Positions 35,011-56,514 of a DNA stretch of 64,000 nt are shown piece after piece (the stretch's first letter is position 1; each line of letters begins with the position of its first letter). Source of the stretch: Glycine soja. Its lineage: Eukaryota > Streptophyta > Magnoliopsida > Fabales > Fabaceae. The stretch lies in contig NC_041007.1 of NCBI RefSeq assembly GCF_004193775.1, positions 22,651,501-22,715,500 on the forward strand, given 5' to 3'. The notes beneath the pieces are model-generated. The model ran no database searches. It was not told where the DNA came from and saw only the letters and a list, made by a program, of their open reading frames with translations. Both the position numbers and the translations under genes were made by a program.

Positions 35011-36003
35011 GCCTAAGGATCTAGCCTACGTTTGGATTGTTAGATCCTATCAGATTAGTGACTCTCATAAAGAGACACTTTGATTCTTGCACACCCAAAC
35101 GACTCTTTTAGTCATAAATAAACATGAAGATCAAACTTCATTTATATCCATTCATGTCATCAAATCAACATACAAATCTCAAAATCACATCTCAACATCA
35201 ACCACCAACGCAATACACAATAACCATTCTAATAGATCACAAGACATAAAAAATTAAGAACAATGTCAGCTTCCCTTACCTAATAAGCCGAAAAAACAAA
35301 CTTTGAGAGGAAGAAATGAAAAAGGAGAAGGTTTTGGATCCAAGATCAGATATTTCCCATGACCACACAGTCATCACGTAGAAGGTCACCACCCAGAACC
35401 TATCAACAAATATAAACATTAAAACCCAAAAAAATGAGCCCTTTCATGAACCCCCATGGGTGCTCTATGAAGGAAAACAAAAAAGAAACTTCAAATGGAT
35501 AGAGAAGAGGATTCCTACCTTTGTACACAAACCTAAACAACAAAAAGGAGTAAGAAAGGTGTTCTCTGGAATAAGGTAAATCAAGGATCCAAGCTTCCAA
35601 AAAAAAGAGCCATCTTGGGGAAGAAGAAAGAAGCAAGAATGTATGTTTATGAGGTTGGTTCAGATTATGCAAGGGTTTTTGGAAGGTTTATGAATTTTCT
35701 TGCTCCCTCTTTTTGCATCCCACAACTCTCCGAGCTCACTCACCTCATACTCATCACTCAAGCCCTACTTACCTAGGCCCGAACAATCTAAAAACCAACT
35801 AAGCACACATAAAACATGGCTTAAGCATAAACATTGGTATAAACACCATAAACCATCACCTCATAATTAATTAATTACAAACACTTAAGTTAAATTTAAT
35901 TACTCTTACAATTTAATTAAAACCACTTAATTAGAAATTATAAAGATCACAATGTTACACTAAAAGCCTTTTTATCCTTGGCATCCTTCAAGGCATCAGG
36001 GTG
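35011..36003. other. non-genic stretch left of the gypsy element
   Basis: Contains pieces that look like an old antisense LTR (a run of TTAATTA-type words and CACAATGTTACAC near 35950), but no boundaries could be drawn and there is no gene. Confidence 0.4.
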
Positions 36004-36008
36004 CATAT

Positions 36009-36440
36009 TGTAACGCCCTGAAATTTCGCTAACTGTAAATCGATGTTTAAATGTATTTCTTGTGTTATTTGATTATGTGATTGACTTGGATGAGTTGAGG
36101 TATTGCGTGAATTAGCCATGTGTGATTTGCTTGATGTGGATGTTGAGTTATGTGGAGTTTTATTGACTTAAGTCAAAATTATAAGATTTCAAGTTTTACC
36201 TAAACCTATTTCGATAAAACCATGATCTCATATTCGTTAACCATTGGATCACCTACAAATTTGGACTGTAGGTTCATAATCCAAGTTTTCACGTTTTGAC
36301 CATTAGGATTTGAAAAATTACAATATTTGGCATCTCACATAGCGTGAGAAGCACACTAAGTGTAATTCCAAACTTAGAAGGAATTGTGCTCAACACGAAA
36401 TGTCGTGCTCAGTGCAATAGGAATTGCGCTCAGAGAGGGG
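36009..36440 (+). repeat. truncated 5' LTR
   Basis: Its first approximately 420 bases match 37887-38310 closely (shared CGATGTTTAAATGTATTTCT and GACTTAAGTCAAAATTAT). The match ends near 36430, where the sequence jumps to pol. Confidence 0.9.
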
Positions 36441-36499
36441 TAGAAGAGTGATCCTTTTCTTCTAAGGACTCAATTAGAAGCTATAAAGTTAGGGAGAGA

Positions 36500-37880
36500 T
36501 AGTAGTTTCAATGTGGGATTGGATGGAGTCTTGAGACTTCAAGATAGGATTTGTGTTCCCAATGTGCCCAGACTTAGGAAGATGTCTTAGAGGAAGCACA
36601 TAGGAACAACCTGAGCATCCACCCTGGTGCTACCAAGATGTATCAAGATCTGAAGATAATATTTTGGTGGCCCAACTTGAAGAGAGAGGTTAATAAGTTT
36701 GTGTGGGCATGTTTAGTCTGTTAGAAGGCTAAGATAGAAGATCAGAGACCTTCAGGTAAGTTACAACCCTTGGAGATACCCTAGTGGAAGTGGGACAGTA
36801 TTTCCATGGATTATGTTGTAGGACTACCTAGGAACCTAGAGGTTTAGATTCTATCTGGGTTATTTTGACATACTGACCAAGTTTGCTCACTTTATTCCCA
36901 TTAATATCAAATTTTCCTTAGAGAAGTTGACCTCCCTGTATATTAGTGAGATTGTCAGATTACATGGTGTGCCATCTAGCATAGTGTTTGATAGAGATCC
37001 TAGGTTTACCTCTAGATTTTGGGAGAGTCTGAACAAAGCATTGGGAACTAAGCTTAAACTAAGTTCAACCTATCACCCTCAGAATGACGGTTAGACTGAA
37101 CGGACCATTAAGTTGTTGAAGGACCTTTTGAGGGCGTGTGTTTTAGAACAAAAGTGGAGTTGGGAAAGTTTTTTGTCGTTGATAGAGTCCACTTATAACA
37201 TTAGTTTTCACTCTACCATTGGCATGGCTTTCTACGAAGCTCTATCTGGTAGAAGGTGTAGGACACCCCTATGCTGGCTAGAGCCTAGAGAAAATATCAC
37301 CTTAGGACCCGAAATGGTACAACAAATCACTAAGAAGGTCAATTTGATCCAAGAAAGGATGAGGGCTGCTCAGAGTAGGTAGAAAAGCTATCAGGACAAG
37401 AGGAGGAAAGACTTGGAGTTCGAGGTTAGTGATCATGTATTCTTGAGAGTCACTTTGTGGACTGGAGTTGGTCGAGCATTGAAATCCCAATAACTCATAC
37501 CTCATTTTATCTGTCCTTTCCAAATTCTAAAAAAAGTCGGTACTGTGGGCATACCAAATTGCATTACCCCTGTCTCTTTCTAACCTTCACATTGTCTTTC
37601 ATGTGTCTCAACTCCGTGAGTATATCCATGATCCATCTCGTGTGATCAAATTGGATGACGTACAAGTGAAGAAGAACTTGACATATGGAACATTGCCTTT
37701 GAGGATCAAAGATAGGCGAACAAAGCACCTAAGAGGGAAGGAGATTCCATTGGTCAAGGTGATCGGAGGAAGTGCATCAAGAGAAAACACCACGTTGGAA
37801 CTAGAGAGTCAGATGTGAGAAGCTTATTCAACCTTGTTTGAGTCAAGTAAATTTCGGGGACGGAATTTCTAAAAGGGTGG
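36500..37880 (+). pseudogene. integrase and chromodomain remnant of the Tekay-like element
   Basis: In broken frames: RICVPNV, H-x3-H and C-x2-C parts of the zinc domain (HPGATKMYQD, CLVC), KWDSISMDYVVGLP (first Asp), [13 protein letters not shown] in a shifted frame (second Asp lost to frameshift), and TERTI or its shifted equivalent near 37098 (the Glu region). The tail has IHDPSRVIKLDDVQVKKNL and RGKEIPLVKVIGG with TTLELESQM, a group II chromodomain. Stops at 36721, 36783, 36844, 37094 and others. A purine tract (AAAAGGGTGGAAGAG) precedes the 3' LTR. Confidence 0.88.
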
Positions 37881-38688
37881 AAGAGTTGTAACGCCCTGAA
37901 ATTTTGTTAACTTTAAATCGATGTTTAAATGTATTTCTCGGGCTATTTGATTATATGATTGACTTGTATGAGTTGAGGTATTGTGTGAATTAGCCATGTG
38001 TGATTTTCTTGATGTGGATGTTTAGTTATGTGGAATTTTATTGACTTAAGTCAAAATTATGAGATTTCAAGTTTTACCTAAACTTGTTCAGGTAAAACCA
38101 CGATCTCGGATTCTCTAACCATTGGATCACCTTCAAATTTTGATTGTAGGTCCACCACCCAGGTTTTCACGTTTTGACTGTTGGGATTTCAAAAATGATA
38201 ACTTTTGACATCTCTCTTAGCGCAAGAAGTGCATTAAGCGCAATTCCAACCTGAGAGGGAATTGCGCTTGGCGCAAAAATGTCGCGTTCAACGCTATAGA
38301 AATTGATCACACTAAGCATAATAGAAATTGTGCTCAGCATAAAAAGTCACGCTTAGCACCAAAAGTGGATTCTCGCATAATGAGACAAGCTCGCTAAGCG
38401 AGATCTGTAGATTATAAATATGTTCTTCAATGTGAAAAATACGATTTTCATGCCTCTGTCTCACAAAACTTTGCCAAACCACCCTAGAAACTCCTCCTCC
38501 ACCACCCATGACCACCGGTGGCCACCATGAGCCACCATTTCTTGTCATCGGACCACCACACGGAGAGGAACGTCTTAATCAAAGCAGAATCCTCTGAATC
38601 CACCTCAAGGATTTGGTAGAGAAACAAGCTCTCAATATTTCTTTCATAGTTTCTCTGAGGTAATCTTGTCTTCTATACATTTCTCTTA

Positions 38689-39588
38689 GGGTGTGTTAGG
38701 ATGAGACAATTTAAAATTCTAAAGAATTTTAAATTCTAAGAATTTCAAATGCTTCAATTTAAATTCCTTTATTTTTAAAATTTTGTGTTTGGATACAACC
38801 TCTCTCTTCAACAAAAATTGAAGATGAGGACAGAGAAAACAGCCACGAGCCAAGAGAGGGAGCTATTGACATCGCCACCATGCGCTGCCCTAGGGGATGT
38901 CCACCAGGCTCCAGAAACAAGCCGAAACCGCCGATACTCGTCACCCGAGACAGCCCTAACGCGCTATGGAACCACGTCATGGAGATTGCCATCGGAGCCG
39001 ACATTGTCGACTGCGTGGCGTAGTTCGCTTGGAGGTGCCAACGCGGGGTTTCCATTCTCAGCGGTAGCAGAACCATCGTCAACGCCAATCACCGACAACC
39101 CACGTCACTCGATGTCGTCATGGCGCTCCACGGCCACTTCGACATCCTCTCCCTCACCGGCTCCTTTCTCGCTGGGCCGCCCCCTCCCGATGGCACCGGG
39201 CTCACCATCTACCTCGCCGGAGGCTAGGGGCAGATCATCAGTGGCGAAGTGGTGGGCCCACTCGTGGTGGCGGGCCCCATATTGGTAATGGCGACTACAT
39301 TTTAGAGGATGCTGATCAGGAACAACACAACGACGACGACGGAGGAGGAGGAGGAGATTGGGAGGGTGGTTAGGGTTTTGAGGCAGAGGTTTGCAAAAAT
39401 TCCAAATTCACTCTCTTGGAGATAGAATTTGAAATTCTATTCTTTCAACTGACTAAAATCCTTCTTAAAATTCTAAAATTTTGAATTCCTTTTACTAAAA
39501 TATCCAAACAGTTACTTTTAATAAAAAAGAATTTAATTCCCTATAAAAAATACATTACCTAGTTAAATTACTCAATCCAAACATACTC
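38689..39588. mobile_element. Tourist-like (PIF/Harbinger type) non-autonomous element, 900 bp
   Basis: Flanked by TTA (38686-38688 and 39589-39591), the usual target site of this superfamily. The left end GGGTGTGTTAGGATGAGACA and the right end reversed (GAGTATGTTTGGATTGAGTA) pair as imperfect terminal inverted repeats of about 26 bp. Subterminal parts are AT-rich, while the core is strikingly GC-rich and coding-like (see the AHL entry). No transposase inside. Confidence 0.82.
38880..39305 (+). pseudogene. AT-hook (AHL) gene fragment captured in the Tourist-like element
   Basis: A 141-codon frame, open except for two internal TAG codons and ending at a third. It begins with a type I AT-hook-like segment (CPRGCPPGSRNKPKPP, where the second Arg of the R-G-R core is Cys). 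The PPC/DUF296 domain follows: HVMEIAIGADIVD, RGVSILSGS, ALHGHFDILSLTGSFLAGP, GLTIYLAGG and GPLVVAGPILVMATTF. The stops fall at CVA-stop-FA and GG-stop-GQ, both explained by CAG to TAG changes. AHL proteins bind AT-rich nuclear DNA. Here the N-terminus and the tail after the PPC domain are missing, so this is a captured and decayed fragment. Confidence 0.9.
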
Positions 39589-40434
39589 TTAGTTAGTTTA
39601 AGCTTCTCTTAGTATCTTTTGTATTTTGGGTACTGTAATAGGATATTTTTACACTTTGAAAAATCCTTGAAAATGAGACGTTGTAAAAGTTTTCATTTTA
39701 TAAAATTGATTTTATTTTCATGACCTTTGCTGAACCCCGGTCACATTGGCATGATCAAAATTTCAAAATGACGCCTCGTTGTAGTAGAACCCAAAACACC
39801 CTTTAGCCCTTTTTTATTTTGATAGGGGCATTTGACTCCAAATGTTATTATTAACCTTGTTTTTGAAATCTATACTAATTTTCCTTCAATTTGGTATATA
39901 GAACTATGTGTTTGGATCAAAGAACGTGAAGGAGAGAGGTCTCTGAGCGACGCAAAGAGGAGTTGACAGAGAGCTCACGATAAGTGAAGGGAGTTTATTT
40001 TGGTTTACCGCTTTGATACCATAGTTGAGGTCAGGGAACCCAACTTTGGGGATGTATGGTTGTCCTTGTTGCATGTTGGTTTTTAAGAAAAATTGTGTTT
40101 TTAACTAATGGGATGTGATATATTTGTTATTGATGAATGAAATTGTGAATCATGTTGTTGTTGTAGCAATTGAAAGTTTTGGAAAAAGTCTTAATTATAG
40201 AGGAGACTCTGCTCAAAATTTCATATTTATTCTTTTATTTACTCCTTTATTAAATTTTAATTAGGCACGCGAGTTTGTTTTGTAAACCATAGTTCTACTT
40301 TTTAATTTAGAATTTTCCCCTAAAATATCAGTCTCATGATATTATTGATTGTTGTTGTATTAGACTTATGTTGTTTGAAGACCTGGGAAGTGTGAATCTT
40401 AGGCATGAAATTTATATGTATGTATTTATGGGAT

Positions 40435-40765
40435 GTGATTGTTGATGATGTTGTTATCGATGATAACATTTATGTGAGGTGATGTTGTTATTGATGATAA
40501 TATTGATAAAGAATGATGTTGTTATTGGTGATAATATTGATATGAGAATGTTGTTGTTATTGATGATAATGTGACATGAGTTAATGTTATTATTGATGAT
40601 AATATTGGAATGAGATGATGTTGATGTTGGTAATGTCATCGAGAGAGATGATGTTGATGTTGAAAATGACATTGAGATGAGATGATGTTGATGTTGATAA
40701 TGACATTGAGATTAAATGTTGTTGATGTTGAAAATGTCATTGTGATGATGTATGTTGTGTATGTA
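40435..40765 (+). repeat. minisatellite, GATGTTGATGTTG-type units
   Basis: Units of roughly 35-45 bp with GATGTTGTTATTGATGATAA or GATGTTGATGTTGAAAATG cores, about eight in a row, in two sub-types (left half and right half). Confidence 0.85.
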
Positions 40766-41116
40766 CACGGGGTGCAATGACCATGATGAATATCCCTGGT
40801 GGAGGAAATAGAGTGGTTAAAGAGTTTTAAGCATCTCTAGAGGGGGATGGCTTAGAATATTTAATTATTCACGACCAATGCATTGATGGTGACCATGTTT
40901 CATACTTCATATTGCATGGAAATAATATAAACTTTGTCAGTAAGTAATTGTAGTTTCTCATAAGGGGAAATACTTGTACTTGAGGGCATGTCACTCGATT
41001 TGGAACTCCCTTGAGATTTAGGCTGACCATAGGGAGGGGGGGGGAGTTGTCTGGCATGATAGGGTGACCTCGACACTTGCTGCCTAATTTTCCTAAGTGA
41101 GAGTGTCACGTGGACA

Positions 41117-42300
41117 CTGATTGAGCATTTTTAGTTTAATATTTTTCTATTCTTTTTAGCTCAATTGACATCTCTTTCACCCTTATTTTTTCTTCTTAAC
41201 TCAGTTTTGATCTAAGGCAAATGATCGAGCTTAATTGAGAATAGTAGCTAAATTTTAGATTTTGTGCTTACTTGACTTATCTGCCTTGTGCGGGCCTAGA
41301 GGATACTATAGAACTCCAAATGGATCGTGTGAGTAGTCCCTAGAAAGATGAGAAAAAATCTTCAATTTTGTTACGAATAAGCTTTGGCCAATTCAGCCAT
41401 CTTGAGGGTCAAATTAAGCTTGGAAGTCAGAATCTCTGCACTTGAATAATTGGGCTGCGAGTTTAGACTTTTGTTTTTTGTAATTAGTTTAGTTAGGTAG
41501 ATAGTTAGTTAGTTACTAACACTTTATATATTGGTATTAATTAGTTAGTTAGTGACTGAACTTCATTTTGGAGAAAGAACTACACTAGAACTTCATTTTT
41601 GTACAAAACTTGTTGTGCAAGTTTTCTCTCTTCTCTTTTCTCTCTTTTTCTCTCAATTATTCTTTATTCGTCTTCATCTTTTCACTTTTGTTCCACCATT
41701 ATCTTACAAAAATTTCATGATTTCTCCAATGGTGATGATCATAGAGGGCTAAACAATTTATCAATCAAAGGATCCACTCCAAGCAAGACTGGATTTGAGT
41801 TCTGGTTTGGTTTTTCTACTCTTTGTGAATGTTCTTTCTCTTCAATCCTATTTTCGTTTTTCATGATTATGATTATGTTTAGGATTGAAAATGGATTAGG
41901 TTATGGATTCATTTCCTAATTTCAAAAATTAATCACAAATTGTTTGGATGATTGTCCACTCTAATTTGTGATTTCAAACAATTTAGAGATTGATTCGATT
42001 AAACTTTCTCTAATGCATTTGAGTGAACTTTCACATTGAACATCATTTGTAGTAATTGTGATAATTCTATTTGCATTGGTTTGATGAATTGGATTGATGC
42101 TTTTAAACTTGAATTGTATTCTATTCTTGTTTTGTTATGTTTCTTGAACTCTGTTTTTCATTTTGTATTTTTCGCATTCTTTTACAATTGCCTACAACTT
42201 GTTTGATGAAATTTCACCCTTTCTATTTATAAATGAATGAATGTAGGAACCATATTGAATCATTTTTCTGAGTTCGACCTAAGTTAATCACGTGCTACAT
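41117..42300 (+). other. probable further nested insertion, boundaries unclear
   Basis: It contains GTTAGTTAGTTACTAACAC and TTAGTTAGTTAGTGACT words, a TATATATT box (41526), a pyrimidine-rich tract (TTTCTCTCTTCTCTTTTCTC) and a GTAGGAACC to GACCTAAG tail, all typical of an LTR. CACGTG occurs at both edges (41107 and 42290), but TG...CA ends do not fit it, so I do not claim a target-site duplication. Confidence 0.4.
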
Positions 42301-42860
42301 AATTTCCTAGTTTTATTTGTTTTGAATGATTTGACAATCGTTATTAGACACACTTAGGCTATTTCCCGACAAATGGTACCACATTGCATTTGAGAGTTGA
42401 GGTTAGATGCATGCATCATACTGAGCATCATTGATTGGAATTGCGGAAGGCTAATGACTATTTGTTGAGTGTATGTTGGATTAATGGATGTTTGTGTATG
42501 ATATTGGTATTTGTTAATGTTTTCTTACTAATCATGGTCATTTGATTTTTGTGTTAATTTCTTTTATAATAACTCACCCTTGCAACTTTTGTACCGTGTG
42601 GTTGGTACCTATCGTGAACCTTCATTCGTGGAAATAGATGGACAATAGTAGAGTACATGAAGTGAGATTCTTTTGTGGAGTCGCCAAGCCGACATGATGA
42701 CATTATGATTATTTCGGGAGAGAGTTGCATTTTGTTAATCAACTCCTCCATAATTAGTTCTATAATTTTTTTTAATTGAGGATGCAAATTACAAATTTAA
42801 TTATATGTATGAATTAATTTACTTTCCGTTATGTGAATGATGTGTACTGAGTTAATATAT

Positions 42861-42863
<3 letters not shown>

Positions 42864-42923
<60 letters not shown>

Positions 42924-42935
42924 CATACATACATT
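42864..42935. repeat. (AT)n plus (ATAC)n microsatellite
   Basis: About 28 AT units followed by four to five ATAC units. Confidence 0.95.
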
Positions 42936-43089
42936 TAAGTAATTGTGCATTGTTTGGTGAATGTATAATACGAAAAATTTACTCTTATTTTTCATAAGTA
43001 AATTAATGGAGTTTTTATTTAAAAATTGAAATTTACACGATTTAAAGTAGCGATGTCATAACGACAAGGCGGGTCGTTACACATATGTA

Positions 43090-43470
43090 TATACTGGATG
43101 GGTATTCGACTAACCTAATAAAAAAATATCATACCTCAGAATAAGTATAGACCTTAGATACTCAACTAGTTGAGTAGATGAGTGTCCTTCACAATCCACT
43201 GAAAGACAACCTTAAACACCTAGTCACATGTGTGTTTGAATACTCCCTAATACATGAATGTCAGATGATGAGACCAATATAGACCTCAACCTTTTGGTTG
43301 ACCAGATACCTAAATGTGCATTTGGCCAGTCAAACAATCATGTCCTCCATAAAAGAGTAAACTCAACATGGATAAATCATGATCAAGATTATATGAGTGG
43401 TTAAACATCATTATAATGATTAAAGACAAATTACCTAAAGAGGTAATCATGCTCTAGTGCCCATTGTGGT
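43090..43470 (+). repeat. dispersed repeat, copy B
   Basis: Same family as 34600-35010. The Tekay-like element lies between the two copies. Confidence 0.8.
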
Positions 43471-44290
43471 ATGTATAATGAGACTCTTGAGGTAAAAACA
43501 CTTTTGATTCTCATTTATTACTTAGCATTGATCTCTGACTTAAACATTCAAGAGCCTTTAGCAGGCACTCCACCCTTCGGAGAATCAAATAGACAAATAT
43601 TGAAGAGGATACCATGGAGCATAGAAATTATTTGGAGGAAAATTACCTTATTATCCTTTAGCTAGTACAAGAGGGAAATTACCTTATTATCCTTTAGCTA
43701 GTACAAGAGGAAAATTACGTTGCTTACTTATTACTATTATATTTATACAATGATGTATAATAGTGAGAAAACAAAGAGAACTACTTTCTATACATGATGC
43801 CTATTAAATTATGTAATGAGACTAAAATATTTGTAATCATGTTAGATGAAAGAAGGAACACCTAATCGAATACTAATTTAGCAACCTATCTCATCGTAAA
43901 CCATTTGTATAAAAAATTGGTTAAATAAAATATGTGAGTACTTATAAATCATGTGATACTTTATTCAATTCTTACGGATAAAAAACACATTATAAAATGT
44001 GATAATACAATAAAAATATAAACATACAAATTTTCAAATTTAGTTAACATCTTACCACCAAAAAGTAAAAATTAGAAGAAAATAAATATTAAACCAAAAT
44101 TAACATTACATTTTGATATATTATAAAAATATTATTATTATTAAATTTAAAATAAAAATATAAACAGAAGCACGACGTGGACGCCACATCATTAGTAATA
44201 ATAAAAACAATAAAGTAATACTATAAAAATAAATTATTTTTAAAATATTATAAAAATAAAAATATTTATAGCCCGTGCGGTAGTGCGGTA
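43471..44290. other. AT-rich stretch upstream of the Nudix gene
   Basis: Contains a 36-bp tandem duplication (43635-43716, unit with TTACCTTATTATCCTTTAGC) and AT-rich sequence. The end probably carries the promoter of the Nudix gene; a TATTTATAG word at 44263-44271 is a candidate TATA element. Confidence 0.5.
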
Positions 44291-44465
44291 CCATATTTGT
44301 TTCCGGCATTTGAGGTTAGTCACTTGCGGGACCCAACAAAAACACTGAATCGGTACACTTGTCACTCCCTCACGCTTCCTGGTTTCCTCACTCGACACCG
44401 CTCAATGTTTCCTTTGTCTCCTTCTTACATTTACTTGATTACATCCCCTCCGTTCATGGACCAAT

Positions 44466-54503
<10,038 letters not shown>

Positions 54504-55412
54504 GAGTGCAAATTATTTTTTTAAAGGCACCTTTGATTTTACATTGTTTTCCATACTAAACTGATGTGAGATATAATCAATCACCATAAGACTGACTGCA
54601 TTATGTTGCATTTTCTTTGTTGGGCGTAGAAACATAAATTGGGCAGTTGAATTGTTTAGGGTTTTTTTATGTGTAAGAATTAAATAAGATATCAAGAGAT
54701 TTATAACATTTACATATCTGGTTCAATCAACTGAGTTAAACCCCCTGGTTGAACTGGTTGAATTATTGAGGTTTGACATCAAGTATGAATCTTAAGGACC
54801 CATGAAAGGTTGAATTTTATCTCACTCTGTTGAGGAAAAAGATTTAGATTTTTCACCAACCATGTACTTAATGCCTCGATTTGGTTAACATTGGTGGTGT
54901 TAAGTGTCTGCACGAGGACACAAGTATTTCTGTATCACTTAAATCTTCAAAAAATTTCTTATCAGATTTAACCGAATTATGGACTTCTTTAGCATCAATA
55001 TAAGATGTTTATAATATATTTGATATTCATACATGTTATTCTTTTTTTTTTTTTAAGTCTACATGATACTTCCTCCATCTCCAAATTTAAGACTCCTTTT
55101 CAACAATGTTTATTTTTTTTTATAAAACTCTTTTCAAGTTGTTTTTTACTCAAATATCCTTAGTTACTTTACAATAAATTTTATGTATTAAAAAGATAAT
55201 AAATACATTATATCTCTTATATTGATTGAATCATACATTAATTAATTAGGTGAAAAAAGAAAAGTCATATAAGTTCCAATAATGTGAGTATTGTCCTCCC
55301 TCCCCTTCATTCCTGGTCAGTTTCCGTTTAGAACAATCATGCAAGATGGAATCATTATTATACAAGTCTAATGGTTCGTGTGCATGAAAATATAAAACTA
55401 TTTCTTAAAAAA

Positions 55413-55479
<67 letters not shown>

Positions 55480-55800
55480 TATTGAAGCAATGAAAAAAAG
55501 CAAACTTTTCATTTGTAATCAAAATTTATTTATTTTTAATTGATATTATATATTATTTTCATATTTTTTAAATTAGAAATTTTAAATATTATACTTTAAT
55601 GTTTTTTATTTGTTTTGGCAATATTTAAATAATTTTATGTACATTAATTTTAAATAAAAAAAGTTTTTTAAGTGTCTAATCAAGAATTAAATGATACATT
55701 TACAAAATGAGAAAGATTCTTCCTAATGAGAAGCTCTCTCCATGTAAGAAGTATCACTAAGATTTCCTTTCTAAACCTTGACTTAATTTGTTTGTTTCAT
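54504..55800. other. 3' flank of NUDX19 and intergenic stretch
   Basis: The 3' untranslated region probably ends before 54720. A possible decayed MITE end (ACTTCCTCCATCTCC at 55069) and an (AT)n tract (55418-55470) followed by (CA)n are present. No gene seen. Confidence 0.5.
55418..55478. repeat. (AT)n plus (CA)n microsatellite
   Basis: About 26 AT units and then CACACACAC. Confidence 0.95.
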
Positions 55801-55809
55801 CTTCCTCTT

Positions 55810-56510
55810 CACCTCTACTTTCTATCTCACTCATCCATGAGTACAAAAAAACCAACCCTTGATGATCTGAACCTTGATGATGATGACCGTAGATGTTAAA
55901 TCCCTACTGATGCGATTACCACTATGGGTTTCGATGGAGCCTTATGCTTGGTGGGAAGGTTCCTAACTTATAGGGCAGTTTGATCATATATCATGAAGGA
56001 ACGTATGTCATGAATAGCGTATGTCATGAATCTGGAGGCCATTGCAAGGGATATCTATCAATGAAATCAACTCAGAAAAGTTTCTCTTCCAGTTTTTCCA
56101 CCATGTAGACATACAAAAAGTTTTGACAAACAAGTCCTTATTCTCAGTATCATCAAGGAGGGTGAGAATCTAGTAGCAATCCCTTTGTTTAATATTTTGT
56201 TCTAGATACAATTTCATGGTTTATCAATGGGTTTCATGTCTCGTGGTATGGGACAAAACATTGGGAACCATTTGGGAAAGTTTCTAGAATAAGATGAAAA
56301 AAATAGCTCTAGCTATTGGAGGCCATACATGCGTGTTAGAGTGCTACTGGATGTTAGAAATCCACTCAAGAAGTTCACAAGAATCAAGAAACCTGGAGAA
56401 GACTCAGTGGAAATCGATATGAAAGGTTGGGATCAATTTGTTACTTTTTGCGTGGATTAATGGGACATCCTTGTAAAGTTTCAAGTCAAAAGATAAGGTG
56501 CATGCACATT
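55810..56510 (+). pseudogene. LINE ORF1 remnant (DUF4283 and zinc knuckle)
   Basis: In broken frames: TLDDLNLDDDD, ALCLVGRFLTYRA, EINSEKFLFQFFH, ILFWIQFHGL, MRVRVLLDVRNPLKKFTRIK and MGHPCK. These resemble the DUF4283 plus zf-CCHC module of plant LINE ORF1 proteins. Many stops. Confidence 0.75.
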
Positions 56511-56514
56511 GAGA

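Larger units (their letters stand above)
36009..43081 (+). mobile_element. Ty3/gypsy element, Tekay/Del-like, internally deleted and invaded
   Basis: Starts TGTAACGCCCTG and ends GGGTCGTTACA, with exact CATAT duplications (36004-36008 and 43082-43086). A truncated 5' LTR joins directly to the integrase part of pol; gag, protease and reverse transcriptase are deleted. The 3' LTR is stretched to 5.2 kb by a Tourist-like insertion and probably others. The terminal words and the integrase-chromodomain sequence place it in the Tekay/Del group of chromoviruses. Confidence 0.92.
37887..43081 (+). repeat. 3' LTR of the Tekay-like element, expanded by insertions
   Basis: Canonical TGTAACG start and TTACA end, but 5.2 kb long. 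It contains AGCGC-type words (38210-38405), a nested DNA element (38689-39588), a GATGTTGAT minisatellite (40435-40765), a further LTR-like stretch (41117-42300) and a microsatellite (42864-42935). Confidence 0.85.

Noticed and set aside
38785..39288. 167-codon + frame and 109-codon minus frame in the Tourist-like element
   Set aside because: The AHL domain is read in a different frame; these frames carry no domain.
40454..40672. Asn/Ser/Ile-rich frame
   Set aside because: Translation of the minisatellite on the other strand.
41107..42295. CACGTG at both edges as a target-site duplication
   Set aside because: The enclosed sequence has no TG...CA or inverted ends that fit, and CACGTG is a common motif.
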